Shown here piece by piece: positions 6,284 to 12,613 of a stretch of DNA of 12,613 nucleotides. This DNA is from Chlamydiota bacterium. Lineage in GTDB: Bacteria > Auribacterota > UBA3054 > B51-G9. Numbering within the stretch: position 1 is the first letter of the stretch; every line of letters begins with the position of its first letter. The notes below the pieces were generated by a model. That model searched no databases and was not told where the DNA came from. It saw only the letters and a program-made list of their open reading frames with translations. Position numbers and translations under genes: made by a program. The stretch is taken from contig QMOL01000048.1 of NCBI GenBank assembly GCA_003648225.1, positions 1-12,613 on the forward strand. The letters run 5' to 3'.

Positions 6284-6960
6284 AATTCTTCCCACATTTC
6301 ATTCATATATTTAATAAAAACAGATTCAACTTTTTCAAAATTAACTTCTTTACCAAGAACTTTTGAAAGTGATGTCGCTTGTTTTCCTTTTAATCCGCAT
6401 AGATGAATATAAGAAAAAGGTGTCAAATCAAGATTTATGTTGAATGAAACCCCATGATAACTTGTCCATCGTTTAAATGCCAGGCCGATAGAAGATATTT
6501 TTTTCTCACCGTTCCATTCTTTAAAATGGGTTGGTTCGATTTCCTGATTGCTAATCCACACGCCAGTTAGCCCTTCGATAGTAACGGCCGGAGCGCCGAA
6601 TTCCCGGCATGTTTTTACAACGACCTGTTCAATTGCGCGAATGAATCTTTTGACATCACGGACTTCTGACGGAAGGTGAAATATCGGATACGCGATTAAT
6701 TGACCGGGACCGTGGTAAGTTATATCTCCGCCGCGTTCAACCTCGACAATATCAATGTCTTTATTAGTGAGATAAGCGCGGGAAACTTTAATGTTTTCTT
6801 CCGAGCCGCTTCGACCGATTGTCATTACCGGCGGATGTTGAGTCAGGATAAGAGTATCGATGATTTTATTTTCTGATCTCAGTTCTCGGAGCCGTTTTTG
6901 TTCGCAGTGAGCTTTGGAATAGTTTTTTAATCCCCAATTTATAACATTTATTTTTGGCAT
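6271..6960 (-). CDS. lipB: Octanoyl-[ACP]:protein N-octanoyltransferase LipB
   Basis: LipB moves an octanoyl group from acyl carrier protein to the lipoyl domains of 2-oxo-acid dehydrogenases or the glycine-cleavage H protein; LipA then inserts sulfur. The signature RGGDITYHGPGQ (76-87) is complete. The catalytic pair is present: Lys154 in KKISSIG (153-159) and Cys188 in LCGLKG (187-192). WTSYHGVSFNINLDL (165-179) is also typical. At 229 residues the length is normal. The ATG has no Shine-Dalgarno sequence. The gene starts 34 bp after the rhamnosidase stop on the same strand and may depend on its transcript. Its last three codons and stop come from the repeat at 6197-6283, so the native C-terminus was probably altered slightly. 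No lipA is in the window. Confidence 0.94.
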   Translation of the reverse strand: MPKINVINWGLKNYSKAHCEQKRLRELRSENKIIDTLILTQHPPVMTIGRSGSEENIKVSRAYLTNKDIDIVEVERGGDITYHGPGQLIAYPIFHLPSEVRDVKRFIRAIEQVVVKTCREFGAPAVTIEGLTGVWISNQEIEPTHFKEWNGEKKISSIGLAFKRWTSYHGVSFNINLDLTPFSYIHLCGLKGKQATSLSKVLGKEVNFEKVESVFIKYMNEMWEEFNHG

Positions 6961-6994
6961 ATGTTAATTTTATCATTATTACTAAATATTTGCG

Positions 6995-9652
6995 TTAAAG
7001 AATTGACTCGAATTTATATTTTCCCGAACCAATGTTGTGCTTTTTGAAACCCGATTCTTGGTTGCTGTCAGGTACAAAAACTTTTGCTGTAGTATTCGGT
7101 GGTATTTCAACTTCCAGAACAAACTTTTTGTTTTCTATTTTCCAGTCAGAAGATATTTTTCCATATATGGATTTAAATTCCGCTTTGGCAAAAGACAGCC
7201 CGCCACCCGGTTGGGGTTGAATAATGATTTTTTTATAACCCGAGCTGGTTTCATCCTGTTTGATTCCGGCAATAGTTTTGTACATCCAATCTCCGATTGC
7301 TCCATAAGCGTAATGATTGAATGAATTCATCATTTCGTCTTCATCAATTGAAAAAGCTGCTTTTGTATTTATAGAGCCATCCGGTTTTATTCCGTCCCAG
7401 CGTTCCCATATTGTTGTTGCGCCTTTTGTGATAGGGTACAGCCATGAGGGATATTCAATTCTGTTTAAAAGCATATACGCTAAATCATTATAGCCGAATT
7501 TTGTAAGAACATGACAAATAAAAGGCGTCCCGACAAAACCGGTGGTAATGTGGCCGAACTTTCTGACATCATCAGCGAGTTTTTTCGCGGTATTCTTTTT
7601 TAAATTTTCCGGAACTAAATCAAAAGCTAATGCAAGCAGATAAGCAGTTTGTGTATTTGAAGTTACGCGTCCGTTTGGAGTTATAAATTCATTTTGAAAT
7701 GCGTTTTTAATATTATCATAAAGCTTTTCATAAATTTTGATATCATTTTTTTTATTTAATACTTCTGCTACTTTTATTAATAATGAAGTCGAATATGCAA
7801 AAAATGCAGACGAAATTAATTCCTTGCAGGTCGTTGCTCCGGGATAATCGGATCGATCAGTTGTAAAAGCCAGCCAGTCGCCATAGTGAAATCCTGAAGT
7901 ATATAGATATGAACTGCCCGCTTCTTTTTTCATAAAGTCAACCCAGGATTTCATACTTCGATATTGATTTTCAAGAAGACGAACATCGTCATAAGTTTGA
8001 TAAATCACCCATGGAACGATAACTGCCGAATCAGCCCACGCTGCACCGCCGGCTCCGCCTTCGCCGAGAACCGGAATATAGGGAACAATATGTACCACTG
8101 AACCATTATCGAGCTGATCGGCTTTCAAATCACCAAGCCATTTTGTAAAAAATGACGATACATCCATGTTGAAAGAAGCTGTTGCGGCAAAAACCTGCGC
8201 GTCTCCTGTCCAGCCAAGTCGTTCGGATCTTTGAGGACAATCAGTAGGAACATCGAGAAAGTTATCTTTTTGTCCCCAGAGGATATTTTGTTGTAATTTA
8301 TTAACAAGGGAATTTGAACATTCAAAGCTACCGGTTACTTCCATATCTGAATGCACGACAATTCCGACAAAATTTTCTAAAATCGGTTCACCCGGGAATT
8401 CGTCAACAGCGACATACCGGAATCCCTGGAAAGTGAAATGTGGTTCAAAAACTTCTTCTTCGTTACTTTGTAATGTATATTCAATAGTTTGTTTCGCGCC
8501 TTTAAGGTTTGCGATATAAAAGTTGCCTTCAGGGTCAAGTATTTCGGCATGACGCAGAACAACTTTATCGCCCGGTTTTCCTTTCACTTTAAATTTAATC
8601 CATCCGACCATATTTTGTCCGAAATCAAAAACTGTTTCTCCTTTCGGAGTTTTTATAATTTCTATAGCCTTAACTTCCTGAATCCTTTTAACAGGCGGAC
8701 CCGTCTGTGCAATTAAAATATCTTTAGAATGGTTGAGCGTTTCAACTTTGTTCCAATCGCTGTCATCAAAATTAACATTGCACCATCCGTCCTTTTCAAG
8801 TCGGGCATCATAAATTTCCCCGTTATAAATATCAGAAGAAAGTATTGGTCCTGTTGAACTTTTCCAGGAAGAATCTGTAACAATCGTTTCTGTTGTGCCG
8901 TCTTCATATCCAACATTTATTTGCATAAGAAGCGCAAGTTTTTCACCATAAAAATTCCGGTTGTCTTTTATCCAGCCGGCAAGATGGCCTCGAAACCATC
9001 CGTCTCCAAGAGTTGCCCCGACAGCATTTGCCCCTTTTTTTAACAAGTCTGTAATATCATAAGTTTGATATTGAATACGTTTGTTATATGAAGTCCATCC
9101 GGGAGTAAAAAGATTTTTGCTTATATGTTGACCGTTAATTTTAAGTTCGTAAAGACCAAGAGCGGAAGCATAAACTCTTGCGGAATTTATTCTCTTATTA
9201 AGATTAAATTCTTTTCGCAAAATTGGGCACAGGCATGCTTTAGATATGTCTTCGTCAATAAGAGGATGAATCCAATCAGCTTTCCAGTCCGTAATTTCCA
9301 AAAGTCCCATTTCCCAGAAAGCGGGTTCACTCCACGATGAATTATTTTTATTGGTCCAAACGCAGACTTTCCAATAAAATCTTTGAGATGATTTTGGTTT
9401 CGGCCCCCCGTATTTGATATTAATCGAATTTAATTGTTCCGGATGTTCAGGATTATCGGAAGAAATTTTCCCGCTATCCCAAATCAATTTTTCGGCGTTG
9501 AGATTTTCCAATGAATCCGCGGTATGAATTCTGTAAGCCGTTTGCATTACATTTTTTTCATTGGAAACAATTTGCCAACTTAATCGCGGCACAATTACAT
9601 CAATCCCGATAGGATTTATTTTATACTCAGTTTTCAGGTTTTTAATTTGCAT
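6995..9652 (-). CDS. GH78-family alpha-L-rhamnosidase
   Basis: This 885-residue protein matches the multi-domain bacterial alpha-L-rhamnosidase layout. It has an N-terminal beta-sandwich (from about residue 1, with PRLSWQI at 22-28) and a rhamnose-binding-like region (about 145-310, with GLYELKINGQ and LGDGWFRG). The linker sandwich contains FDFGQNMVGW (342-351). The (alpha/alpha)6 barrel (about 440-790) is followed by a C-terminal sandwich ending in a Gly/Lys-rich tail. The acidic cluster DCPQRSERLGWTGDAQ (471-486), with Asp471, Glu477 and Asp484, and ATTIWERWDG (745-754), with Glu750, carry the expected catalytic acids. NHYAYGAIGDW (779-789) is also conserved. There is no signal peptide, so the enzyme should act in the cytoplasm on imported rhamnosides. 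It is divergent from the kinase gene, with a 171-bp control region between. The ATG has no Shine-Dalgarno sequence. Confidence 0.92.
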   Translation of the reverse strand: MQIKNLKTEYKINPIGIDVIVPRLSWQIVSNEKNVMQTAYRIHTADSLENLNAEKLIWDSGKISSDNPEHPEQLNSINIKYGGPKPKSSQRFYWKVCVWTNKNNSSWSEPAFWEMGLLEITDWKADWIHPLIDEDISKACLCPILRKEFNLNKRINSARVYASALGLYELKINGQHISKNLFTPGWTSYNKRIQYQTYDITDLLKKGANAVGATLGDGWFRGHLAGWIKDNRNFYGEKLALLMQINVGYEDGTTETIVTDSSWKSSTGPILSSDIYNGEIYDARLEKDGWCNVNFDDSDWNKVETLNHSKDILIAQTGPPVKRIQEVKAIEIIKTPKGETVFDFGQNMVGWIKFKVKGKPGDKVVLRHAEILDPEGNFYIANLKGAKQTIEYTLQSNEEEVFEPHFTFQGFRYVAVDEFPGEPILENFVGIVVHSDMEVTGSFECSNSLVNKLQQNILWGQKDNFLDVPTDCPQRSERLGWTGDAQVFAATASFNMDVSSFFTKWLGDLKADQLDNGSVVHIVPYIPVLGEGGAGGAAWADSAVIVPWVIYQTYDDVRLLENQYRSMKSWVDFMKKEAGSSYLYTSGFHYGDWLAFTTDRSDYPGATTCKELISSAFFAYSTSLLIKVAEVLNKKNDIKIYEKLYDNIKNAFQNEFITPNGRVTSNTQTAYLLALAFDLVPENLKKNTAKKLADDVRKFGHITTGFVGTPFICHVLTKFGYNDLAYMLLNRIEYPSWLYPITKGATTIWERWDGIKPDGSINTKAAFSIDEDEMMNSFNHYAYGAIGDWMYKTIAGIKQDETSSGYKKIIIQPQPGGGLSFAKAEFKSIYGKISSDWKIENKKFVLEVEIPPNTTAKVFVPDSNQESGFKKHNIGSGKYKFESIL

Positions 9653-9742
9653 GTTTATTAGTTATTCATTATTTGTTAATTTTATCACATGATTTATGTG
9701 TGTTATTTGTAAATAGTTTATCAAAAACCCTTTGACATGTCT

Positions 9743-9775
9743 ATAACAATTGATTTTAGGTGTTGATTTTGTTAT
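9743..9775. promoter_or_regulatory. Candidate operator in the divergent control region
   Basis: Within the 171-bp gap between the rhamnosidase and kinase genes, ATAACAA at 9743-9749 and TTGTTAT at 9769-9775 form a perfect 7-bp inverted repeat. Between and within its arms lies a direct repeat TTGATTTT (9750-9757 and 9763-9770). A minus-strand -10 (TATAAT, forward 9774-9779), which could serve the rhamnosidase, overlaps its edge, though the matching -35 is poor. The placement suits a shared regulator-binding site. No regulator gene is in the window, and AT-rich chance pairing cannot be excluded. Confidence 0.35.
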
Positions 9776-9779
9776 TATA

Positions 9780-9808
9780 TTGACACTAACCGATAAATTG
9801 TATAAATT
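9780..9808 (+). promoter_or_regulatory. Candidate promoter for the kinase gene
   Basis: A perfect -35 TTGACA at 9780-9785 is followed by TATAAA at 9801-9806 (15-bp spacer) or TAAATT at 9803-9808 (17-bp spacer). Transcription would begin shortly before the ATG at 9824, leaving a very short leader, which fits the absence of a Shine-Dalgarno sequence there. A second TTGACA at 9732-9737 has no good -10. Confidence 0.45.
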
Positions 9809-9823
9809 AATAATTATAAACAA

Positions 9824-10699
9824 ATGCAAATTCTGAACTTCGGGTCTATTAATATTGATCATGTCTATGCAGTTAACAATTTCGTGCGGCCGGGGGAGAC
9901 TATTTCCAGCGACAAATATGATATCTTTGCCGGCGGTAAAGGTTTTAACCAGTCAATCGCACTCGCCCGCGCGGGAGCAGTTGTGTGCCACGCGGGAAAA
10001 ATAGGTAAGAATGCGGAATGGCTGCTTCAGCGCCTTGAAAAAGAAGGCGTGGATATTACCCTTGTGAAAATATCACAAATTCCGACCGGTCATGCCATTA
10101 TTCAAGTAATTCCATCCGGCGAGAATGCTATCGTACTTTACGGTGGAGCAAACCAAACCATTAGCGAAGCTAACATTACCCGAGCTTTGGAAACTATTTC
10201 TCCAGGAGATTATCTCTTGCTTCAGAATGAAATAAGCTCGGTAGCATATGCGATCCATAAAGGTAAAGAACGTAAATTACGGGTCGTATTTAATCCGGCT
10301 CCAATGACCCGGAATGTTCGCGATTATCCACTTGACGATGTTGATATCTTTATTCTCAATGAGACAGAGGCGGCGGGTCTGACAGGGGAGACCGAACCTG
10401 AAGATGTTCGCGAGATTATGTGCGAGCAATTTCCTCAATCCGCAACCGTTTTAACCTTGGGAAGTAAAGGGGCAGCGTATTTCGATTCAACTACTATGCT
10501 TCAACAACCCGCATTTGCCGTGAATGCCGTTGACAGTACTGCAGCAGGAGACACGTTTATCGGATATTTTCTAGCTGAATTAATTCAGAGTAGTAATCCG
10601 GCCAAAGCTTTATCTCTTGGTTGCCGTGCGGCAGCGATTTGTGTTACGAGATCAGGGGCATCGGATTCAATTCCGCATCGAAAAGAATTAGAAACATGA
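9824..10699 (+). CDS. rbsK: Ribokinase-family (PfkB) sugar kinase
   Basis: The protein phosphorylates a sugar with ATP; ribose to ribose 5-phosphate is the best guess. It has 291 residues, a little shorter than E. coli ribokinase. Asp12 (NIDHVY) and GGKGFNQ (37-43) form the sugar-binding PfkB signature 1. Glu135 (QNEI), the NxxE motif at 179-182 and TLGSKGA (211-217) follow. Signature 2 reads DSTAAGDTF (237-245) with catalytic-base Asp243; the usual DTTGAGD is slightly changed. The C-terminal SGASDSIP (277-284) matches the monovalent-cation loop. By eye its GC content is higher than in neighbouring genes (sampled lines 42-58% against about 37%), so a separate origin is possible. The nucleoside-hydrolase-like gene follows 84 bp later, which supports a pentose released from a glycoside as substrate. 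Other PfkB sugars cannot be excluded. Confidence 0.85.
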   Translation: MQILNFGSINIDHVYAVNNFVRPGETISSDKYDIFAGGKGFNQSIALARAGAVVCHAGKIGKNAEWLLQRLEKEGVDITLVKISQIPTGHAIIQVIPSGENAIVLYGGANQTISEANITRALETISPGDYLLLQNEISSVAYAIHKGKERKLRVVFNPAPMTRNVRDYPLDDVDIFILNETEAAGLTGETEPEDVREIMCEQFPQSATVLTLGSKGAAYFDSTTMLQQPAFAVNAVDSTAAGDTFIGYFLAELIQSSNPAKALSLGCRAAAICVTRSGASDSIPHRKELET

Positions 10700-10783
10700 A
10701 ATTGTTCCGCCGAAAATTTAACTTTTTAAGGAACGACTATTTAGCATAAAAAAAGAAAACAAACTTAACCCCAAAGCTATAAA

Positions 10784-11707
10784 ATGAAATTCCCGGAAAT
10801 TACAGAAACAGTTCGTCTTCAAAAACTTAAACAGCCAACAGGTAAAATCAGAATGGTGCTCGATACTGATACATACAATGAAATAGATGATCAGTTCGCT
10901 GTCGTTTATTCTTTAATATCTCCGGAAAAACTGGATGTTGAGGCAATATACGCCGCTCCATTTTTCAATACAAGATCTTCCGGACCGCGGGATGGAATGG
11001 AGAGAAGTTATGAAGAAATTCTCCGATTGCTTGAAAGGCTTAAAATTTCTCCTGAAAACTTTGCTTATAAAGGCTCCACAGAATATTTATCAGATACCGA
11101 AACTCCATGCAAAAGTGACGCGGTGAATGACCTCGTTGAACGCGCAATGAAATTTGATGATGATGACCCGCTGTATGTTGTCGCAATTGGTGCCATAACA
11201 AACATTGCGTCAGCGATTCTATTAGAACCTGAAATTATAAATAAAATTGTTGTCGTTTGGCTGGGGGGCCACGCGTTTCATTGGCCGAATACAGCTGAAT
11301 TCAACTTGGGACAGGATTTGATTGCGTCAAGAATTATTTTTGACTGTGGTGTTCCTTTAATTCAAATCCCTTGCATGGGGGTAACTTCTCATCTTCATAC
11401 CACAGTTCCGGAGTTGGAAAAATATGTTAAGGGCAGCGGGGCAATAGGGGACTATCTTTTTGAAATATACAGTGATTTTAAACCCGAACATTGCGGTTGG
11501 TCAAAAGTTATTTGGGATATATCAACTATTGCTTATCTTATTGACCCGTCATTTGTTCCAACAGAAATTGTTCATAGTCCTATTGTAACCGATCAAAAGA
11601 CGTGGAGTTTTGATAATTCAAGGCATTTTATACGCTCGGCATATATGGTACACAGAGATCCTATTTTCAAGGATTTTTTTAAGAAGCTTGCTGAGTGCGT
11701 AAAATAA
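10784..11707 (+). CDS. Nucleoside-hydrolase-like protein with atypical active-site motif
   Basis: The 307-residue protein has the fold pattern of inosine-uridine-preferring nucleoside hydrolases, which cleave the N-glycosidic bond of ribonucleosides with a bound calcium ion. The N-terminal acidic motif is DTDTYNEIDD (27-36), two residues longer than the classical DTDxGxDD. VVAIGAITNIA (132-142) corresponds to the central strand and GPLTNLA-like loop. AEFNLGQD (171-178) matches the substrate-binding EFN motif. WDISTIAYLI (244-253) supplies the final calcium-binding aspartate, Asp245, but the residue before it is Trp where the well-studied enzymes have the His general acid. It therefore belongs to a divergent subgroup whose substrate is uncertain. 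Its place after a ribokinase-like gene suggests glycoside cleavage feeding that kinase. No signal peptide and no Shine-Dalgarno sequence. Confidence 0.85.
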   Translation: MKFPEITETVRLQKLKQPTGKIRMVLDTDTYNEIDDQFAVVYSLISPEKLDVEAIYAAPFFNTRSSGPRDGMERSYEEILRLLERLKISPENFAYKGSTEYLSDTETPCKSDAVNDLVERAMKFDDDDPLYVVAIGAITNIASAILLEPEIINKIVVVWLGGHAFHWPNTAEFNLGQDLIASRIIFDCGVPLIQIPCMGVTSHLHTTVPELEKYVKGSGAIGDYLFEIYSDFKPEHCGWSKVIWDISTIAYLIDPSFVPTEIVHSPIVTDQKTWSFDNSRHFIRSAYMVHRDPIFKDFFKKLAECVK

Positions 11708-11771
11708 TCAAAAAAGATTTAATTGACACTTTTTCTAAAACCGGGACTTATTTTAATTTTTTATCATAAAT

Positions 11772-11823
11772 GTAAACGGATTTACCGCTTGACAAACATA
11801 TCATAATATGGTATAGTAGTACC
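11772..11823 (+). promoter_or_regulatory. Near-consensus sigma-70 promoter with flanking inverted repeats
   Basis: TTGACA at 11789-11794 and TATAGT at 11812-11817 are separated by 17 bp, the best promoter in the window. Transcription should start near 11824, about 45 nt before the preferred ATG of the cysteine-rich gene. Three small inverted repeats surround it: GTAAA-CGGA-TTTAC at 11772-11785, just upstream of -35; CATAT/ATATG at 11797-11810, in the spacer; and GGTA/TACC at 11810-11823, over -10. One or more may be regulator sites. Confidence 0.7.
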
Positions 11824-11870
11824 AGAATAAATAAATGCAGAGACTTAACCACCTAATAAAAGGTAACGAA

Positions 11871-12293
11871 ATGAAAACTCTATCTCTTATCGCAGTTGTA
11901 ATAACTGCTCTCTTAATCTCGGCACAAACGGTTTCGGCTCATTGCGGATCATGCAAAGCTGATGTTAAATCAAATGTTGAAAAAGCAGAAGCAACAGCTG
12001 TACAGACAGCAGAAAAAGCTGTTGAAGTAAAAGGTCAGAAAATTTGTCTGAAATGCGGACAGATTAAAGGAACTGAAAAATGTTGTAAACCCGGACAAAA
12101 GCTTTGTGGGAAATGCGGTCTTGTAAAAGGATCTCCGGGATGCTGTAAAATTCCAAAAGACGCAAAAGCGGCTTATTACTGTCCAAAAACAAAAAAGGTG
12201 ATTACCTCGGCAGATTGTCCTTACTTAAAAGGAGAAGCAGCTAAAGAAAAACCGGCAAAAGTGTCTTCCGGCGCGTGCCCGTTCAGTAAATAA
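11871..12293 (+). CDS. Exported cysteine-rich protein with tandem CxxC...CC repeats
   Basis: I do not know a named family for this 140-residue protein. Residues 1-23 form a clear signal peptide (basic start, hydrophobic core, VSA before His24), so it is exported. The mature part has 13 cysteines. HCGSC comes first (24-28). Two tandem 20-residue units follow, each C-x2-C-G-x3-KG-x3-CC: Cys59, 62, 71, 72 and Cys79, 82, 91, 92. Then YYCPKTKKVITSADCPY (102-118) resembles the CP-containing ends of heavy-metal-binding domains, and CPF is at 136-138. The pattern suggests metal binding or thiol chemistry in the periplasm or on the surface, by inference only. The ATG at 11871 has AAAGG at a suitable distance and begins the signal peptide; the in-frame ATG at 11835 would add 12 unlikely residues. 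It has its own strong promoter and terminator. Confidence 0.88.
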   Translation: MKTLSLIAVVITALLISAQTVSAHCGSCKADVKSNVEKAEATAVQTAEKAVEVKGQKICLKCGQIKGTEKCCKPGQKLCGKCGLVKGSPGCCKIPKDAKAAYYCPKTKKVITSADCPYLKGEAAKEKPAKVSSGACPFSK

Positions 12294-12313
12294 AAGATAA
12301 AAAACCAAAAACG

Positions 12314-12346
12314 ATCCCCGGGAGCCAAAACTTTCGGGGATTTTTT
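12314..12346 (+). terminator. Rho-independent terminator of the cysteine-rich gene
   Basis: ATCCCCGGGAG (12314-12324) pairs with CTTTCGGGGAT (12331-12341) over 11 bp, including two G-U pairs, around a CCAAAA loop. Six T residues follow (12341-12346, the first shared with the stem). It begins about 20 nt after the stop codon. The A-rich run before it would also give a weak terminator on the other strand. Confidence 0.88.
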
Positions 12347-12442
12347 GTTGAAAACTTTTAAGCTCTGCCATGAAGTAGCCGGTTTGGACTCCAAATCGGT
12401 TGTTGATCTGAAAGTTAATGCACATTTTTGCAAAACCATTGC
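12347..12442. other. Intergenic stretch with a short hairpin
   Basis: No gene is supported between the terminator and the repeat that follows. The only structure seen is a short stem at 12379-12385 with 12393-12399 (CCGGTTT/AAATCGG, one G-U pair) around GGACTCC. The bases after the repeat, to 12613, are also non-coding as far as I can see. A late ATG at 12595 opens six codons before the window ends and could be the start of another gene, but this cannot be judged. Confidence 0.3.
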
Positions 12443-12539
12443 TGGAGGGTCGCCGTCCCCGGCGACCTAATTGTCAAACGCATATTGTCGAAATGTTTGA
12501 TATTATGCAAGTTAGGACCTTGAGGACAACGTCCCTCCA
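12443..12539. repeat. REPIN-like palindromic repeat, copy 2
   Basis: This 97-bp element starts TGGAGGGTCGCCGTCCCC and ends with the inverse of TGGAGGGACGTTGTCCTC. The ends pair imperfectly over about 27 bp. Each arm is itself a hairpin: GTCGCC/GGCGAC around GTCCCC (12449-12466, exact) and GAGGAC/GTCCCTC (12522-12537). It carries the same two arm types as the element at 145-211 but in inverted orientation, with a longer and unrelated centre. It lies about 100 bp after a terminator, clear of genes. Confidence 0.78.
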
Positions 12540-12613
12540 TGCCGGAGACTGTCGATTAACCCATTTCGAGTAGCCCCTAATCAGCAATATTATTATGAAA
12601 ATTAATATAATAA

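Noticed and set aside
7037..7324. Plus-strand open frames antisense to the rhamnosidase 3' end.
   Set aside because: They lie opposite a strongly supported GH78 gene and show no ribosome-binding site or known motif.
11835..11870. Upstream ATG for the cysteine-rich protein.
   Set aside because: It would place 12 polar residues before the signal peptide. The second ATG has the better ribosome-binding site and begins the signal sequence.
12595..12613. Possible start of another gene at the right edge.
   Set aside because: Only six codons of AT-rich sequence are visible and no ribosome-binding site precedes it.

Overview
The window comes from an AT-rich bacterial chromosome carrying ordinary housekeeping genes, two small catabolic or sugar-related units and several families of intergenic repeats. 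Three things point to an anaerobe, perhaps from the PVC/Lentisphaerota-like part of the tree (low-confidence inference): a biotin synthase with the ligand pattern I associate with the anaerobic (type II) form, palindromic intergenic repeats of the GGAGGG...GTCC kind, and the CACGAAT/ATTAGTGTT repeat family that I recall from such environmental genomes. Shine-Dalgarno sequences are scarce: only 3 of the 11 genes have a clear one. No rRNA, tRNA, CRISPR array, insertion sequence or phage gene was seen.

Layout. 1-414: no convincing gene. It holds a nested hairpin (4-91), a REPIN-like palindromic repeat (145-211), a candidate promoter (309-336) and a leader with two mutually exclusive hairpins. 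415-4459 (+): hisC, an unrecognised membrane-anchored protein, hisB and bioB, tightly packed and probably co-transcribed. 4460-4612: a gap dense in inverted repeats. 4613-5362 (+): a FabG-type SDR reductase. 5395-9652 (-): mazG, lipB and a large GH78 alpha-L-rhamnosidase, transcribed in the order rhamnosidase, lipB, mazG. A dispersed repeat between lipB and mazG supplies the last codons and stop of lipB. 9653-9823: a divergent control region. 9824-11707 (+): a ribokinase-family kinase and an atypical nucleoside-hydrolase-like protein. 11789-12346: a self-contained unit made of a near-consensus promoter, a gene for an exported cysteine-rich protein and a strong terminator. 12347-12613: intergenic, with a second copy of the REPIN-like element in inverted orientation.

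How the genes fit together. HisC and HisB are two steps of histidine synthesis. BioB completes biotin and LipB attaches octanoyl groups for lipoate. MazG cleans up nucleotide pools. The hydrolase and kinase could release a pentose from a nucleoside-like glycoside and phosphorylate it. The divergently placed rhamnosidase probably works inside the cell on imported rhamnosides. No transporter or regulator gene for these sugars lies in the window.

I see no clear new multi-gene system. The best leads are the BioB cluster-ligand pattern, the two repeat families and how they meet genes, the hisC-hisB interloper with a split beta-sandwich, and the 20-residue cysteine repeat protein.
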